Notes under the pieces: generated by a model | What the model was told of the DNA's origin: nothing | The model's input: the letters and a program-made list of their open reading frames with translations, nothing else | The model's database searches: none | Assembly: GCA_000995135.1 (NCBI GenBank) | Contig: LBWY01000003.1 | Coordinates: 1-35,252 of the forward strand | Source of the DNA: Parcubacteria group bacterium GW2011_GWE2_39_37 | GTDB taxonomy: Bacteria; Patescibacteriota; Patescibacteriia; Patescibacteriales; GWE2-39-37 | DNA: 35,252 nt | Direction of reading: 5' to 3' | Shown here: piece by piece, positions 7,506 to 15,191 of the stretch | How positions within the stretch are numbered: position 1 is the first letter of the stretch | How the letters are laid out: each line of letters starts with the position of its first letter | Program-made: the position numbers and the translations under genes

Positions 7506-8654
7506 ATGAAAATAGCCCACATCATCTGCACCTTTCCACCCTACAAGGGCGGCATGGGTAACAGCGCCTTCCATTTTGCCAGAATTACCAGCGAGCTTGG
7601 CCATGATGTTACAGTTTTTAGTCCTGATTACCTAAATCTTGAGTACAGTGATAGTGAAAAATTCAAGATCGTTAGACTGAAACCTTTTTTCAAATATGGG
7701 AATGCCGCAGTATTGCCTCAACTCACCTGGAAATTGAGCGCGTTTGATATCGTGCACTTTCACTATCCTTTTTATGGCGCTGATCTTTTCGTGTTGCTAG
7801 CAAAAATTTTCAATCGTAAAATAAAGTTGATCACTCATTATCATATGGATAATGTAGCTCCAGGAATCAAAGGATTGATTTTCCATATCGGCAGAAATAT
7901 TTTATTTCCACTTATCGCAAAGAATTCGGTCTTTTTGACATGTGCATCAGTCGATTATGTCGAGCATTCAAAAATCGCCATGATCTATCAAAGAGACAAA
8001 ACCAAATGGCGTACCGTTCCTTTCGGGGTAGACATAGACAAATTTAATGGCGATAAAGATACAGAAAAAGATCAACTATCCAAGACGATACTTTTTGTCG
8101 CCGCCTTAGACAAAGCTCATTATTTTAAAGGCTTAGAAAACCTGATCAATGCTACAAAGAATTTGATTGAAGATGCTCAAATCATAAACTCCAATATAAC
8201 GGTAAAATTAGATATCGTGGGTGGTGGGAACATGTTAGAGTATTACAAAGATATAGCCCAACAGCTAGGAATAAGCGCTAATATAAATTTTGCAGGCAGG
8301 GTAGAAGACGAGCAACTGGTGGAACATTATAAAGACTGCGATGTCTTTACACTGCCATCAATCAATCAAGGCGAAGCCTTCGGCATGGTACTATTGGAAG
8401 CGATGGCGAGCGGAAAGCCGGTCATTGCGTCTAATTTGCCGGGCGTAAGAAGTGTTTTTACTGACAAGGCTGAAGGACTTTTAGTTGAGCCGGACGATAT
8501 ATCAGATTTGACTGAAAAATTAAAGAGAATATTATTGGATGATGGTTTAGCCAATAAAATGGGTGAAGCGGGCAGAAATTTAGCCAAGAAAGAATATGCC
8601 TGGAGCGTAATAAGTAAAAAACTTGATAATGTTTACCAAGAAGTTTCAAATTAA
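7506..8654 (+). CDS. Glycosyltransferase family 4
   Basis: GT-B retaining glycosyltransferase. The ATG at 7506 (MKIAHIICTFPPYKGGMGN) is preferred over the track start at 7482, which would overlap the previous gene by 20 bp and add eight atypical residues. The N-terminal half has a glycine loop (FPPYKGGMGNSAF) and the IVHFHYP motif. The C-terminal half has ILFVAALDKAHYFKGLENLI and the E-x7-E signature in GEAFGMVLLEAMASG. The sequence is PimB/GumH-like, but the donor and acceptor are unknown. It sits between the membrane protein and the fused GT4. Confidence 0.88.
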   Translation: MKIAHIICTFPPYKGGMGNSAFHFARITSELGHDVTVFSPDYLNLEYSDSEKFKIVRLKPFFKYGNAAVLPQLTWKLSAFDIVHFHYPFYGADLFVLLAKIFNRKIKLITHYHMDNVAPGIKGLIFHIGRNILFPLIAKNSVFLTCASVDYVEHSKIAMIYQRDKTKWRTVPFGVDIDKFNGDKDTEKDQLSKTILFVAALDKAHYFKGLENLINATKNLIEDAQIINSNITVKLDIVGGGNMLEYYKDIAQQLGISANINFAGRVEDEQLVEHYKDCDVFTLPSINQGEAFGMVLLEAMASGKPVIASNLPGVRSVFTDKAEGLLVEPDDISDLTEKLKRILLDDGLANKMGEAGRNLAKKEYAWSVISKKLDNVYQEVSN

Positions 8655-8658
8655 ATCT

Positions 8659-10860
8659 ATGGAAAAAACAGATAAGATAAAAATCGCTGTAGTACATGAC
8701 CATCTCGGGTTTTGCGGAGGAGGGGAACGTACAGTATTATTGATCGCTAACGAGTTGGGCGCTGATTTTATTACCGCCTATGCATCGCCGAATACTTTTC
8801 CGGAACTGCAAAAAAGTTTGGGCTCAAAATTGACCATCCTGTCAAAGAAAGTAGTACGAACCAGAGTAGTTAGATTTTTTTGGCTGCGCGCATTATTTTG
8901 GAAAAACAAAAAAATATTTAAAAATTACGATCTGATAATCGCTTCCTCGCCTACGGCAACCGAGGTGGTGGCAAATTACTCAAAACCGGATTGTGTAAGG
9001 ATAGTATATACGCATACGACTCCGAGAAGAATTTTCGATCAGTATGAATATAGCAAAAAAACTTACCCCTTGATCCTGCAGCCATTATTTGCTTTGTTCG
9101 TAAAATATTGGCGTTGGACATACATCAGCGGGGCGATGAAATTCAATATAAATATCGCCAACTCGAATTGCGTCAAAAAAAGAGTAGAGGATCACACAGG
9201 CGGCGAAGTAAATGCGGTCATCTGGCCGCCGATAATCACAGAAAATTTCCGCTGGCTCGGCCAAGGTGATTATTTTCTTTCCTGGGGAAGACTGGATGAA
9301 CTTAAAAGAATCGAATTGATCGTTGAAGCTTTCAAAAAAATGCCAGAAAAAAAACTTATGATTGCCTCAACCGGTCCGCGCTTTGAAGCGGTAAAAAAAC
9401 TGGCAGAGGGGTTTGAAAATATCCGAATACTCGGCTGGGTTCCTGATGAGGAATTATTCAACTTAGTCGGCAACTGCCGAGCGGCTATTTATATACCGGT
9501 TGACGAAGATGCTGGCATGACTCATTTAGAGGCTAACGCAGCGGGCAAACCTGCAATCGTTGTAGCAGAAGGAGGATTAATAGAATCAACGATCGACGGT
9601 GAAACTGGCATACTAATCAAAAGCAACCCATCAGTTGAAGATTTGATCCAAGCAATAAATGCAATTACACCAGAATGGGCACTTGCCAAAAAAGATGTTT
9701 GCATTAATCATGCGAGAAACTATGACAAGAAAATATTCATAGAGCGGATAAAAAAAATAGTCCGAAATAACGATCCAAAAAAACCCATTATCGGTATTGA
9801 TGCTTCACGTTGGGAGGATCCTCGATATCCTGGTCAAGAAAAAAGAACTGGGGTGGAAGTTTATTCGAAATATCTGATCGAAAGCCTGATACCGCAGATT
9901 AATCAGGATAAGTTCAGAATCAGAATATATACTCCAAGAACCATTACCGATCTTCCGCTTGAGATACAGAAGGTTATACCAGGGCAGAAAAAGTGGACCA
10001 AAAAATTCTTAACCCAAGAATTAAAACATTCTCCGATTGATTATTTTTTTACCCCTTCTTATTTTATTCCAAAAAATGCACCGGAAAATAGTTACGTTAC
10101 CGTTCACGATGTCATCTTTAAGGCCAGTCCGAAAAGATATTCCGCCTGGGAAAGAATCAAGCAGAATTACGCGGTAAAACAAAACATCAAAAGAGCAAAA
10201 AAAATAATTACCGTTTCTGAATATTCAAAAAATGAGATATCAAAATATTTTAACATCCAAAAAGAGAATATAGTGGTTGCTCCGATCGGCCACAATCAAT
10301 GGACAGATATTGAAAAAAATAATGAAAGAGACAAAAGCATCCTTTTCATCGGTCGGATCGAGAAAAAAAAGTCAATCGATCTATTGATAAGCGCTTTTTA
10401 CCAATTTCAAAAAAACAAACCGGAGTGGAGGCTGATATTGGCTGGCAAGCCAGGCTTTGGCATTGACGATACAAAAAAGTTGATCGACAGATTGGGCATC
10501 CAGGACAAAGTTCAGCTTTTGGGCTATGTCTCGGAAGAAACGAAAAAAAATCTGCTTACTTCATCAAGCATCTATGCTCACCCGAGCTCCAATGAAGGCT
10601 CATGCATCCCATTGTTCGAGGCTTGGGATGCGGAAATACCTGCCATTGTCAGTGATTCCGAAATTTTAAAAGAAGTAGGCAAAGCTGGCGCATTATTTTT
10701 CAAAGCAGGCGAAGAAAAAGACCTTCTTGATAAATTGAACTTGTTGGCAGAAGATATGGCTTTAAGAAAAGCATTGATTGAAAAAGGAAGGACGTTGATA
10801 AAGAATATGGGGTGGCAAAAAACCGCCAAAATCGTACTCGATACCATTACTAATAAATAG
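8659..10860 (+). CDS. Bifunctional protein: two complete GT4 glycosyltransferases fused
   Basis: The start is taken at ATG 8659 (MEKTDKIKIAVVHDHLGF); the track start at 8623 overlaps the previous gene by 32 bp. Residues 1 to about 370 form one GT4: GGGERTVLLIANEL, then YFLSWGRLDELKRIELIVEAF, then E-x7-E in EDAGMTHLEANAAG. From about residue 375 a second GT4 begins (IIGIDASRWEDPRYPGQ), with VTVHDVIFKASP, ILFIGRIEKKKSIDLLI and E-x7-E in NEGSCIPLFEAWDAE. Both halves keep the donor-site glutamates, so both may be active and add two sugars in succession. The total of 733 aa is about twice a single GT4. The second half resembles the GT4 at 843. Confidence 0.88.
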   Translation: MEKTDKIKIAVVHDHLGFCGGGERTVLLIANELGADFITAYASPNTFPELQKSLGSKLTILSKKVVRTRVVRFFWLRALFWKNKKIFKNYDLIIASSPTATEVVANYSKPDCVRIVYTHTTPRRIFDQYEYSKKTYPLILQPLFALFVKYWRWTYISGAMKFNINIANSNCVKKRVEDHTGGEVNAVIWPPIITENFRWLGQGDYFLSWGRLDELKRIELIVEAFKKMPEKKLMIASTGPRFEAVKKLAEGFENIRILGWVPDEELFNLVGNCRAAIYIPVDEDAGMTHLEANAAGKPAIVVAEGGLIESTIDGETGILIKSNPSVEDLIQAINAITPEWALAKKDVCINHARNYDKKIFIERIKKIVRNNDPKKPIIGIDASRWEDPRYPGQEKRTGVEVYSKYLIESLIPQINQDKFRIRIYTPRTITDLPLEIQKVIPGQKKWTKKFLTQELKHSPIDYFFTPSYFIPKNAPENSYVTVHDVIFKASPKRYSAWERIKQNYAVKQNIKRAKKIITVSEYSKNEISKYFNIQKENIVVAPIGHNQWTDIEKNNERDKSILFIGRIEKKKSIDLLISAFYQFQKNKPEWRLILAGKPGFGIDDTKKLIDRLGIQDKVQLLGYVSEETKKNLLTSSSIYAHPSSNEGSCIPLFEAWDAEIPAIVSDSEILKEVGKAGALFFKAGEEKDLLDKLNLLAEDMALRKALIEKGRTLIKNMGWQKTAKIVLDTITNK

Positions 10861-10864
10861 CAGC

Positions 10865-12007
10865 ATGAAAATTTGCATAATCAACAATCTCGTCAGACCT
10901 TTGGGAAGCGGAACTGAAAGGGTGGTTGAAATAATCACTGATGGTCTGAAATTAAAAGGCCATGAAGTTTTTATCATTACTACCAAGCCATGGGGAATAG
11001 ACTTGCGCGAAGTGGATGATGTAAGAACGTATCTTCTTGGCGGCTTCAGCTCCAGTTTTTATCATCTGAAAAAAATTCCTTTTTTGTTCAAGCCGTTCTG
11101 GCACCTGATCAACATTTTCAATCTTTCAAACTATTTTAAAATCAACCGGATCTTAAAAAACGAACGCCCTGATTTAGTCATGACAAATAATCTGATGGGT
11201 GTAGGCTTTTTGACTCATTTAGCTATCAAAAAAAACAAGGTGAAGCATTATCACATTCTGCATGATGTGCAGCTCTTGCATCCTTCCGGACTGATCATTT
11301 ATGGCAAGGAAAAAATAATCGATTCTTGGTTTGCCAAAATATATCAGATGATAAATCGTCAGCTATTTTCAAGACCAGATCTCGTAATCTCTCCTTCATC
11401 GTGGTTGCTAAAAATGCATCTAGACAAAGGATTTTTTCCTAATTCTAAAAACGTAGTTTTACCCAATCCGGTAAAAGATGTTGTAATCGATGAGACAAGA
11501 GAAAGAGGTGACAGCTTCTTGTGCATCGGTCAGGTGGAGCCGCACAAAGGGATAATATTTACCATTGAAACGTTCAGCCATCTGAAAGATCTTAAACTTT
11601 CCATAATCGGCTCCGGCAGCCAGATTGAAACTGCCAAAGAGAGTGCAAAAATCAATCCAGACATCAGATTTTTTGGTCAAATCGATCATGACAAGATAAA
11701 AGAGTTTATGCTTTCTGGAAAGGCCTTGATCCTGCCTTCACTTTGTTATGAAAATTCACCCACCTCCATCTACGAAGCCTTTGCGAGCGGCCTTCCTGTG
11801 ATAGGTGCTAATATCGGTGGAATACCTGAATTATTAAAAGATGGTTGCGGGATATTATTTGAGCCTGGCAATAGCAAAGACTTAGTAGGCAAAATAAATT
11901 GGTTTCTGGATAACCCTCGACAGGTTGATGAAATGGCAAAAAAAGCACAAGAAAAAATTAAGAATTTTTATCTTGATAATTATTTGAAAAGAATCTTAGA
12001 AGATTAA
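10865..12007 (+). CDS. Glycosyltransferase family 4
   Basis: 380-aa GT-B enzyme. The N-terminal half begins IINNLVRPLGSGTERVVEII and contains YHILHDVQLLHPSG. The donor half has FLCIGQVEPHKGIIFTIETF and the E-x7-E signature in YENSPTSIYEAFASG. It is the last gene of the glycan cluster and starts 4 bp after the fused GT4. No clear terminator follows; the next structure is an inverted repeat at the DUF1059 start. The sugar specificity is unknown. Confidence 0.88.
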   Translation: MKICIINNLVRPLGSGTERVVEIITDGLKLKGHEVFIITTKPWGIDLREVDDVRTYLLGGFSSSFYHLKKIPFLFKPFWHLINIFNLSNYFKINRILKNERPDLVMTNNLMGVGFLTHLAIKKNKVKHYHILHDVQLLHPSGLIIYGKEKIIDSWFAKIYQMINRQLFSRPDLVISPSSWLLKMHLDKGFFPNSKNVVLPNPVKDVVIDETRERGDSFLCIGQVEPHKGIIFTIETFSHLKDLKLSIIGSGSQIETAKESAKINPDIRFFGQIDHDKIKEFMLSGKALILPSLCYENSPTSIYEAFASGLPVIGANIGGIPELLKDGCGILFEPGNSKDLVGKINWFLDNPRQVDEMAKKAQEKIKNFYLDNYLKRILED

Positions 12008-12030
12008 TTCAGCCTTAATAAAAATATAGT

Positions 12031-12073
12031 AATTTGCATTTATCCGATAGGATTTAATTATTAAATGCAAATT
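12031..12073 (+). repeat. 12-bp perfect inverted repeat immediately before the DUF1059 start
   Basis: AATTTGCATTTA at 12031-12042 and its exact complement at 12062-12073 flank a 19-nt loop that contains a TCC-GATA-GGA mini-stem. The right arm ends 1 bp before the ATG at 12075. It could be an operator, or an RNA hairpin that hides the ribosome binding region. Confidence 0.6.
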
Positions 12074-12074
12074 T

Positions 12075-12260
12075 ATGAAAAAATTAGCTTGTAGCGACAT
12101 GGGCATTGAGGATTGTGAATTCATTGCCAAGGGTAATAACGAGGAAGAGGTGATCCAAAGAATGATGATGCATCATAAAACTCACCATCCGGATGAGATG
12201 CAAGATATGTCAGAAGAAGAAATGAAAGAAAGTATGAAAGACAAAATAGAGAATGAGTAA
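12075..12260 (+). CDS. DUF1059 family small protein
   Basis: 61 aa. The opening MKKLACSDMGIEDCEFIAKGNNEEEVIQ matches the DUF1059 signature (MKKLAC.D.G..C.F...), with Cys6 and Cys14. The middle is Met/His-rich (RMMMHHKTHHPDEMQDM) and could bind metal. The C-terminus is acidic and helical. The family's function is unknown. It is a single-gene unit framed by an inverted repeat at its start and a terminator after its stop, and it is convergent with the glutamate dehydrogenase gene. Confidence 0.8.
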   Translation: MKKLACSDMGIEDCEFIAKGNNEEEVIQRMMMHHKTHHPDEMQDMSEEEMKESMKDKIENE

Positions 12261-12278
12261 AATTTAAAACACAAAAAG

Positions 12279-12299
12279 AACGCTTTATGCGTTTTTTTT
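12279..12299 (+). terminator. Rho-independent terminator of the DUF1059 gene
   Basis: The stem AACGC/GCGTT with loop TTTAT runs into a T tract (12292-12299). It lies 19 bp after the stop. Confidence 0.8.
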
Positions 12300-12316
12300 G
12301 CGTGAACTTGTTGAGT

Positions 12317-12375
12317 TGATAATTAGAATGAACTAAATAAGCGATATAGCTCTAACGAAGATCTTCTAATTATCA
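12317..12375. repeat. 12-bp perfect inverted repeat between convergent genes
   Basis: TGATAATTAGAA (12317-12328) and its exact complement (12364-12375) are separated by 35 bp, which include part of a GAAGATCTTC palindrome. It lies in the gap between DUF1059 and the end of gdh. No T tract follows in either direction, so a standard terminator is unlikely. Confidence 0.5.
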
Positions 12376-12413
12376 GACTAAGATACAAATATTAAAAAAT
12401 TATGAAGAAGAAA

Positions 12414-13658
12414 TTATCCCCAGCCACGATCAACCATCGCATCTGCTACTCTTTTTACAGCAAGCGCATAGGCACCGAAACGCAATGAGGTCTTGTATTT
12501 GTTTTTTAATTCCCAGGATTCATCGAATGAAGTACGCATTATCCTTTCTAGCCGTTTCAAAACATGGTCTTCATCCCAATAATATCCATAGCTATTCTGC
12601 ACTTGCTCGAAATAACTGACTGCCACACCTCCGGCATTAGCAAGGATATCAGGTACTACCACAATGCCTTTTTCATATAAAACTTTATCTGCCTCGGGAG
12701 TAATCGGACCATTGGCAAGCTCTACGATCAGCTTCGAATTTATTCCTGCAACATTTTCCATCGTTATTGCATTCTCTAGAGCAGCGGGAATCAGAATATC
12801 CGTTGCACAGTCAAAGATGAAATTTTGATCCTTGTCCTCCGCACCTTGGCACTGGCCTACAGACCCCGTATTGACTTTATGGCTCCAAACCGCCTCCATG
12901 TCCAGCCCCATCGGATTATATACTGAGCAAGTTGAATCGCTGACTACAGTAATCTTATAACCGGCTTTTTGTAAAATCTTCCCCATATGGCTGCCGGCAT
13001 TGCCAAAACCTTGGATACCGACAGTCAAGCCTTCTTTATTCAAACCCATTTTCTTAACCGCTTCTTCCAGCACATAAACAGCGCCTTGAGCGGTGGAATA
13101 TTCTCTCGCTTTTGAACCGCCGATACTTAATGGCTTACCCGTAATAACCCCCGGCAAATGTCTACCCGTTATTTTTTCATATTCATCCATCATCCAGCCC
13201 ATAATCTTGGGATTGGTATTCACGTCCGGTGCCGGTACATCTTTTTCTGGACCTATTACTTGATAGATAGCTCTGATATAGCCGCGTGCCAATCTTTCCA
13301 ATTCATTTTCTGATAACATTTTTGGGTCAACAATTATTCCACCTTTACCCCCACCCAAAGGAATATTTACAACTGCGGTTTTCCAAGTCATCCAAGCGCT
13401 CAAAGCCTTCACCTCGGATACGTTAACCTCAGGATGAAAACGAATCCCACCTTTGAATGGACCTCGTGCATCATTGAATTGAGAACGGAAACCTTGAAAA
13501 ACTTTTACTGTGCCATCATCCATTTTTACCGGTATGGATACTTCTAAGAATTTCTGCGGAGCTTTAAGCTGTTCATATATATTGCCGGGAAGATTCAAGA
13601 AAGAATTGACTTCTTCCAGTTGTCTCATCGCGTTTTCGAAAGCATTTACTTCTAACAT
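12414..13658 (-). CDS. gdhA: Glutamate dehydrogenase (Glu/Leu/Phe/Val dehydrogenase family)
   Basis: Cytoplasmic enzyme for reversible oxidative deamination of glutamate to 2-oxoglutarate and ammonia. The N-terminal domain has [11 protein letters not shown] (Lys69), [16 protein letters not shown] (catalytic Lys105) and PAPDVNT (Asp145). The dinucleotide-binding motif [11 protein letters not shown] lies at about 214-224, and the acidic VVSDS after strand 2 favours NAD+. At 414 aa it matches the short hexameric form. It is the last gene of the regulator-trxA-gdh operon, 10 bp after trxA. A leucine dehydrogenase is less likely given the length and PLGGGKGG context. Confidence 0.92.
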   Translation of the reverse strand: MLEVNAFENAMRQLEEVNSFLNLPGNIYEQLKAPQKFLEVSIPVKMDDGTVKVFQGFRSQFNDARGPFKGGIRFHPEVNVSEVKALSAWMTWKTAVVNIPLGGGKGGIIVDPKMLSENELERLARGYIRAIYQVIGPEKDVPAPDVNTNPKIMGWMMDEYEKITGRHLPGVITGKPLSIGGSKAREYSTAQGAVYVLEEAVKKMGLNKEGLTVGIQGFGNAGSHMGKILQKAGYKITVVSDSTCSVYNPMGLDMEAVWSHKVNTGSVGQCQGAEDKDQNFIFDCATDILIPAALENAITMENVAGINSKLIVELANGPITPEADKVLYEKGIVVVPDILANAGGVAVSYFEQVQNSYGYYWDEDHVLKRLERIMRTSFDESWELKNKYKTSLRFGAYALAVKRVADAMVDRGWG

Positions 13659-13668
13659 AAAATTTGAT

Positions 13669-14001
13669 TTATTTTAAAATTTCATTTAATTCAGCGGCAA
13701 AAGATTCTTTTTCTTTATAACCGATGAATTCTTTGATTATTTGGCCACCTTTGAAAAGTTTCATATTTGGGATACTTTGAATGTTGTATTTGCCAGCCAA
13801 TTCTGCGTGATCCATGTTTTCCACATCTAGCTTGCCGATCTTCATTTTCCCATCGAACTGTTCCGAAAGGTCATCAAGAACAGGGGACATCATTTTGCAA
13901 GGTCCGCACCAAGGTGCCCAAAAATCTACCAATATTGGCAGATCGGATTTTAGCACTTCTACTTCGAAGTTCTTGTCACTTAGCGTAATTGTTTTGCTCA
14001 T
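13669..14001 (-). CDS. trxA: Thioredoxin
   Basis: 110-aa single-domain thioredoxin. The redox site WCGPC is in [16 protein letters not shown], and the cis-Pro is in [13 protein letters not shown]. It reduces disulfides and persulfides in the cytoplasm. It lies between a CsoR/CstR-like repressor (27 bp away) and glutamate dehydrogenase (10 bp away), which suggests that expression responds to a thiol or sulfur stress signal. No signal peptide is present. Confidence 0.95.
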   Translation of the reverse strand: MSKTITLSDKNFEVEVLKSDLPILVDFWAPWCGPCKMMSPVLDDLSEQFDGKMKIGKLDVENMDHAELAGKYNIQSIPNMKLFKGGQIIKEFIGYKEKESFAAELNEILK

Positions 14002-14028
14002 ATTTTATATTTAATTTTTAATTAACTT

Positions 14029-14304
14029 TTAATTTTGTAATTTGAATAATTTTTGCAAATGCTCTTTTTTAATTTTTTCACCTCTTTCAAAACGACAGAT
14101 GAATTCATTTTCCAAAAGTTCAGCAGCGAGCATGGTAATCGCCTGACGCACTGCGTTGGTTTGGGTTATGATATCAGTGCAACCTTTCTTTTCTTCAATC
14201 ATTTTTCTGATCCCTCGGATTTGCCCCTCAATCCTTGAAAGTCTATTGAGAATTTTAATCTCTTCCTCATCACCTTTCTTTATTACTTCTTTCTTTTTTT
14301 TCAT
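14029..14304 (-). CDS. CsoR/CstR/RcnR family (DUF156) transcriptional repressor
   Basis: 91-aa all-helical tetrameric repressor. It carries the family core RLSRIEGQIRGIRKMIEE and conserved Cys42 and Cys70. In copper-sensing CsoR a His lies four residues before the second Cys. Here that position is Asn66 (ENEFIC), as I recall for the persulfide sensor CstR. The ligand is therefore more likely a reactive sulfur species than Cu(I), which fits the downstream thioredoxin. A perfect 19-bp GC-centred palindrome lies 29 bp upstream of its start, so the gene is probably autoregulated. It leads the operon with trxA and gdh. Confidence 0.88.
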   Translation of the reverse strand: MKKKKEVIKKGDEEEIKILNRLSRIEGQIRGIRKMIEEKKGCTDIITQTNAVRQAITMLAAELLENEFICRFERGEKIKKEHLQKLFKLQN

Positions 14305-14332
14305 AATGATTGTTTATATTTATACCTATTTT

Positions 14333-14351
14333 TATACCCCCTGGGGGTATA
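14333..14351 (-). promoter_or_regulatory. CsoR/CstR-type operator palindrome
   Basis: TATACCCCCTGGGGGTATA is a perfect 9+1+9 palindrome of the form bound by the CsoR/CstR family (TATA flanks with a C/G tract core). On the minus strand, TTGATG (14361-14356) could be the -35 and the TATAAA at the operator edge the -10, 19 bp apart. Repressor binding would then block RNA polymerase. Confidence 0.88.
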
Positions 14352-14395
14352 ATAACATCAATTAATAAATTGTACAATATGTTAATTAAAGAATA

Positions 14396-14424
14396 TTGAA
14401 CTTCCGGTCAGATTATGCTAAAGT
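14396..14424 (+). promoter_or_regulatory. Promoter for the 197-aa membrane protein gene
   Basis: TTGAAC at 14396-14401, a 17-bp spacer, and TAAAGT at 14419-14424 preceded by TGC (extended -10). It is about 52 bp before the ATG at 14477 and divergent from the repressor operon. Confidence 0.65.
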
Positions 14425-14476
14425 AAAAGTAATTAATGCAAATTAACGCTATTTTCATCAATAAAAGGAGGACCAC

Positions 14477-15070
14477 ATGAAAGTTCTGCGAGGAAAAGTG
14501 AAAGGTAGTCTACTCAGACTTGAATTGTCCATAACTATCGAACAAAACATGCCGCGTAATGACCAGGTGATTGCAGTCATGTTCTATGGCGAGAAATACT
14601 GCAGCCAAACATTTATCCTTAGAAGCATGGACTACCAAGCTGGCTTCCAGGACGTCAGAACCGAGGCAACGTCAATAAAAGATAAAGCCACGGATGGGGA
14701 CAGCTACTGCTCTCTCATCGCCATAATGTCTGAGGCTGAGTTCTTGAACCTGTTGAAAAATGATAATATCCAGAATGAACATTTGGCAAAAATCATTTAT
14801 AACTTCAAGAAAAACATGCCGGACTCAAAGAAAGTCGTTGCCACTGTCAAAGAACGACCCAAAGCAGTTTACAACAAAAAGGCGATAATTCACTTTTTTT
14901 TGGGAATTGTCCTGGCTATCATTGCATGCGTTATCGCAGCGGTTGGCCCGGCATTTTATCTTTCGGGTGAAAAATATCTTTTTATCGCCTTTGCGATAGC
15001 ATTACTGATATTCGCCCTTCTGTTAGTTGCAAAAGGGGCAAACAACCTTTCTGCCACAGAAAATAACTAA
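14477..15070 (+). CDS. Unrecognised membrane protein with a soluble N-terminal domain, 197 aa
   Basis: I do not recognise the family. The start is fixed by AAGGAGG (14465-14471), 5 nt upstream. Residues 1 to about 135 are soluble and mixed alpha/beta (VLRGKVKGSLLRLELSITI). Two adjacent membrane helices follow: AIIHFFLGIVLAIIACVIAA and YLFIAFAIALLIFALLLVA. There is no signal peptide, so the N-terminal domain is probably cytoplasmic with a helical hairpin at the C-terminus. It is a stand-alone unit with its own promoter and terminator, like the genes at 2198 and 20452. Confidence 0.7.
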   Translation: MKVLRGKVKGSLLRLELSITIEQNMPRNDQVIAVMFYGEKYCSQTFILRSMDYQAGFQDVRTEATSIKDKATDGDSYCSLIAIMSEAEFLNLLKNDNIQNEHLAKIIYNFKKNMPDSKKVVATVKERPKAVYNKKAIIHFFLGIVLAIIACVIAAVGPAFYLSGEKYLFIAFAIALLIFALLLVAKGANNLSATENN

Positions 15071-15092
15071 GACGACCAAGTCGTCTTTTTTT
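15069..15092 (+). terminator. Rho-independent terminator
   Basis: A perfect 8-bp stem AAGACGAC/GTCGTCTT with loop CAA ends in a run of seven T. It overlaps the stop codon of the 197-aa gene. Confidence 0.92.
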
Positions 15093-15094
15093 AT

Positions 15095-15164
15095 TTTCCC
15101 CTATCCTTTGGAAGAGCCTGTCCTCAGCTTGATTGGGGAAGAGGGCTAGGGGTGAGGTTTGTCT
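15095..15164. repeat. GC-rich intergenic repeat, copy A
   Basis: The segment GAGGGCTAGGGGTGAGGTTTGT (15141-15162) reappears as a near-identical reverse complement at 26057-26080. The CCCCTATCC at its left can pair with the GGCTAGGGG. It lies between the terminator at 15069 and the convergent end of the 676-aa gene. Confidence 0.5.
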
Positions 15165-15191
15165 TTTTAGGCACGCACCAATATTTTCAAC

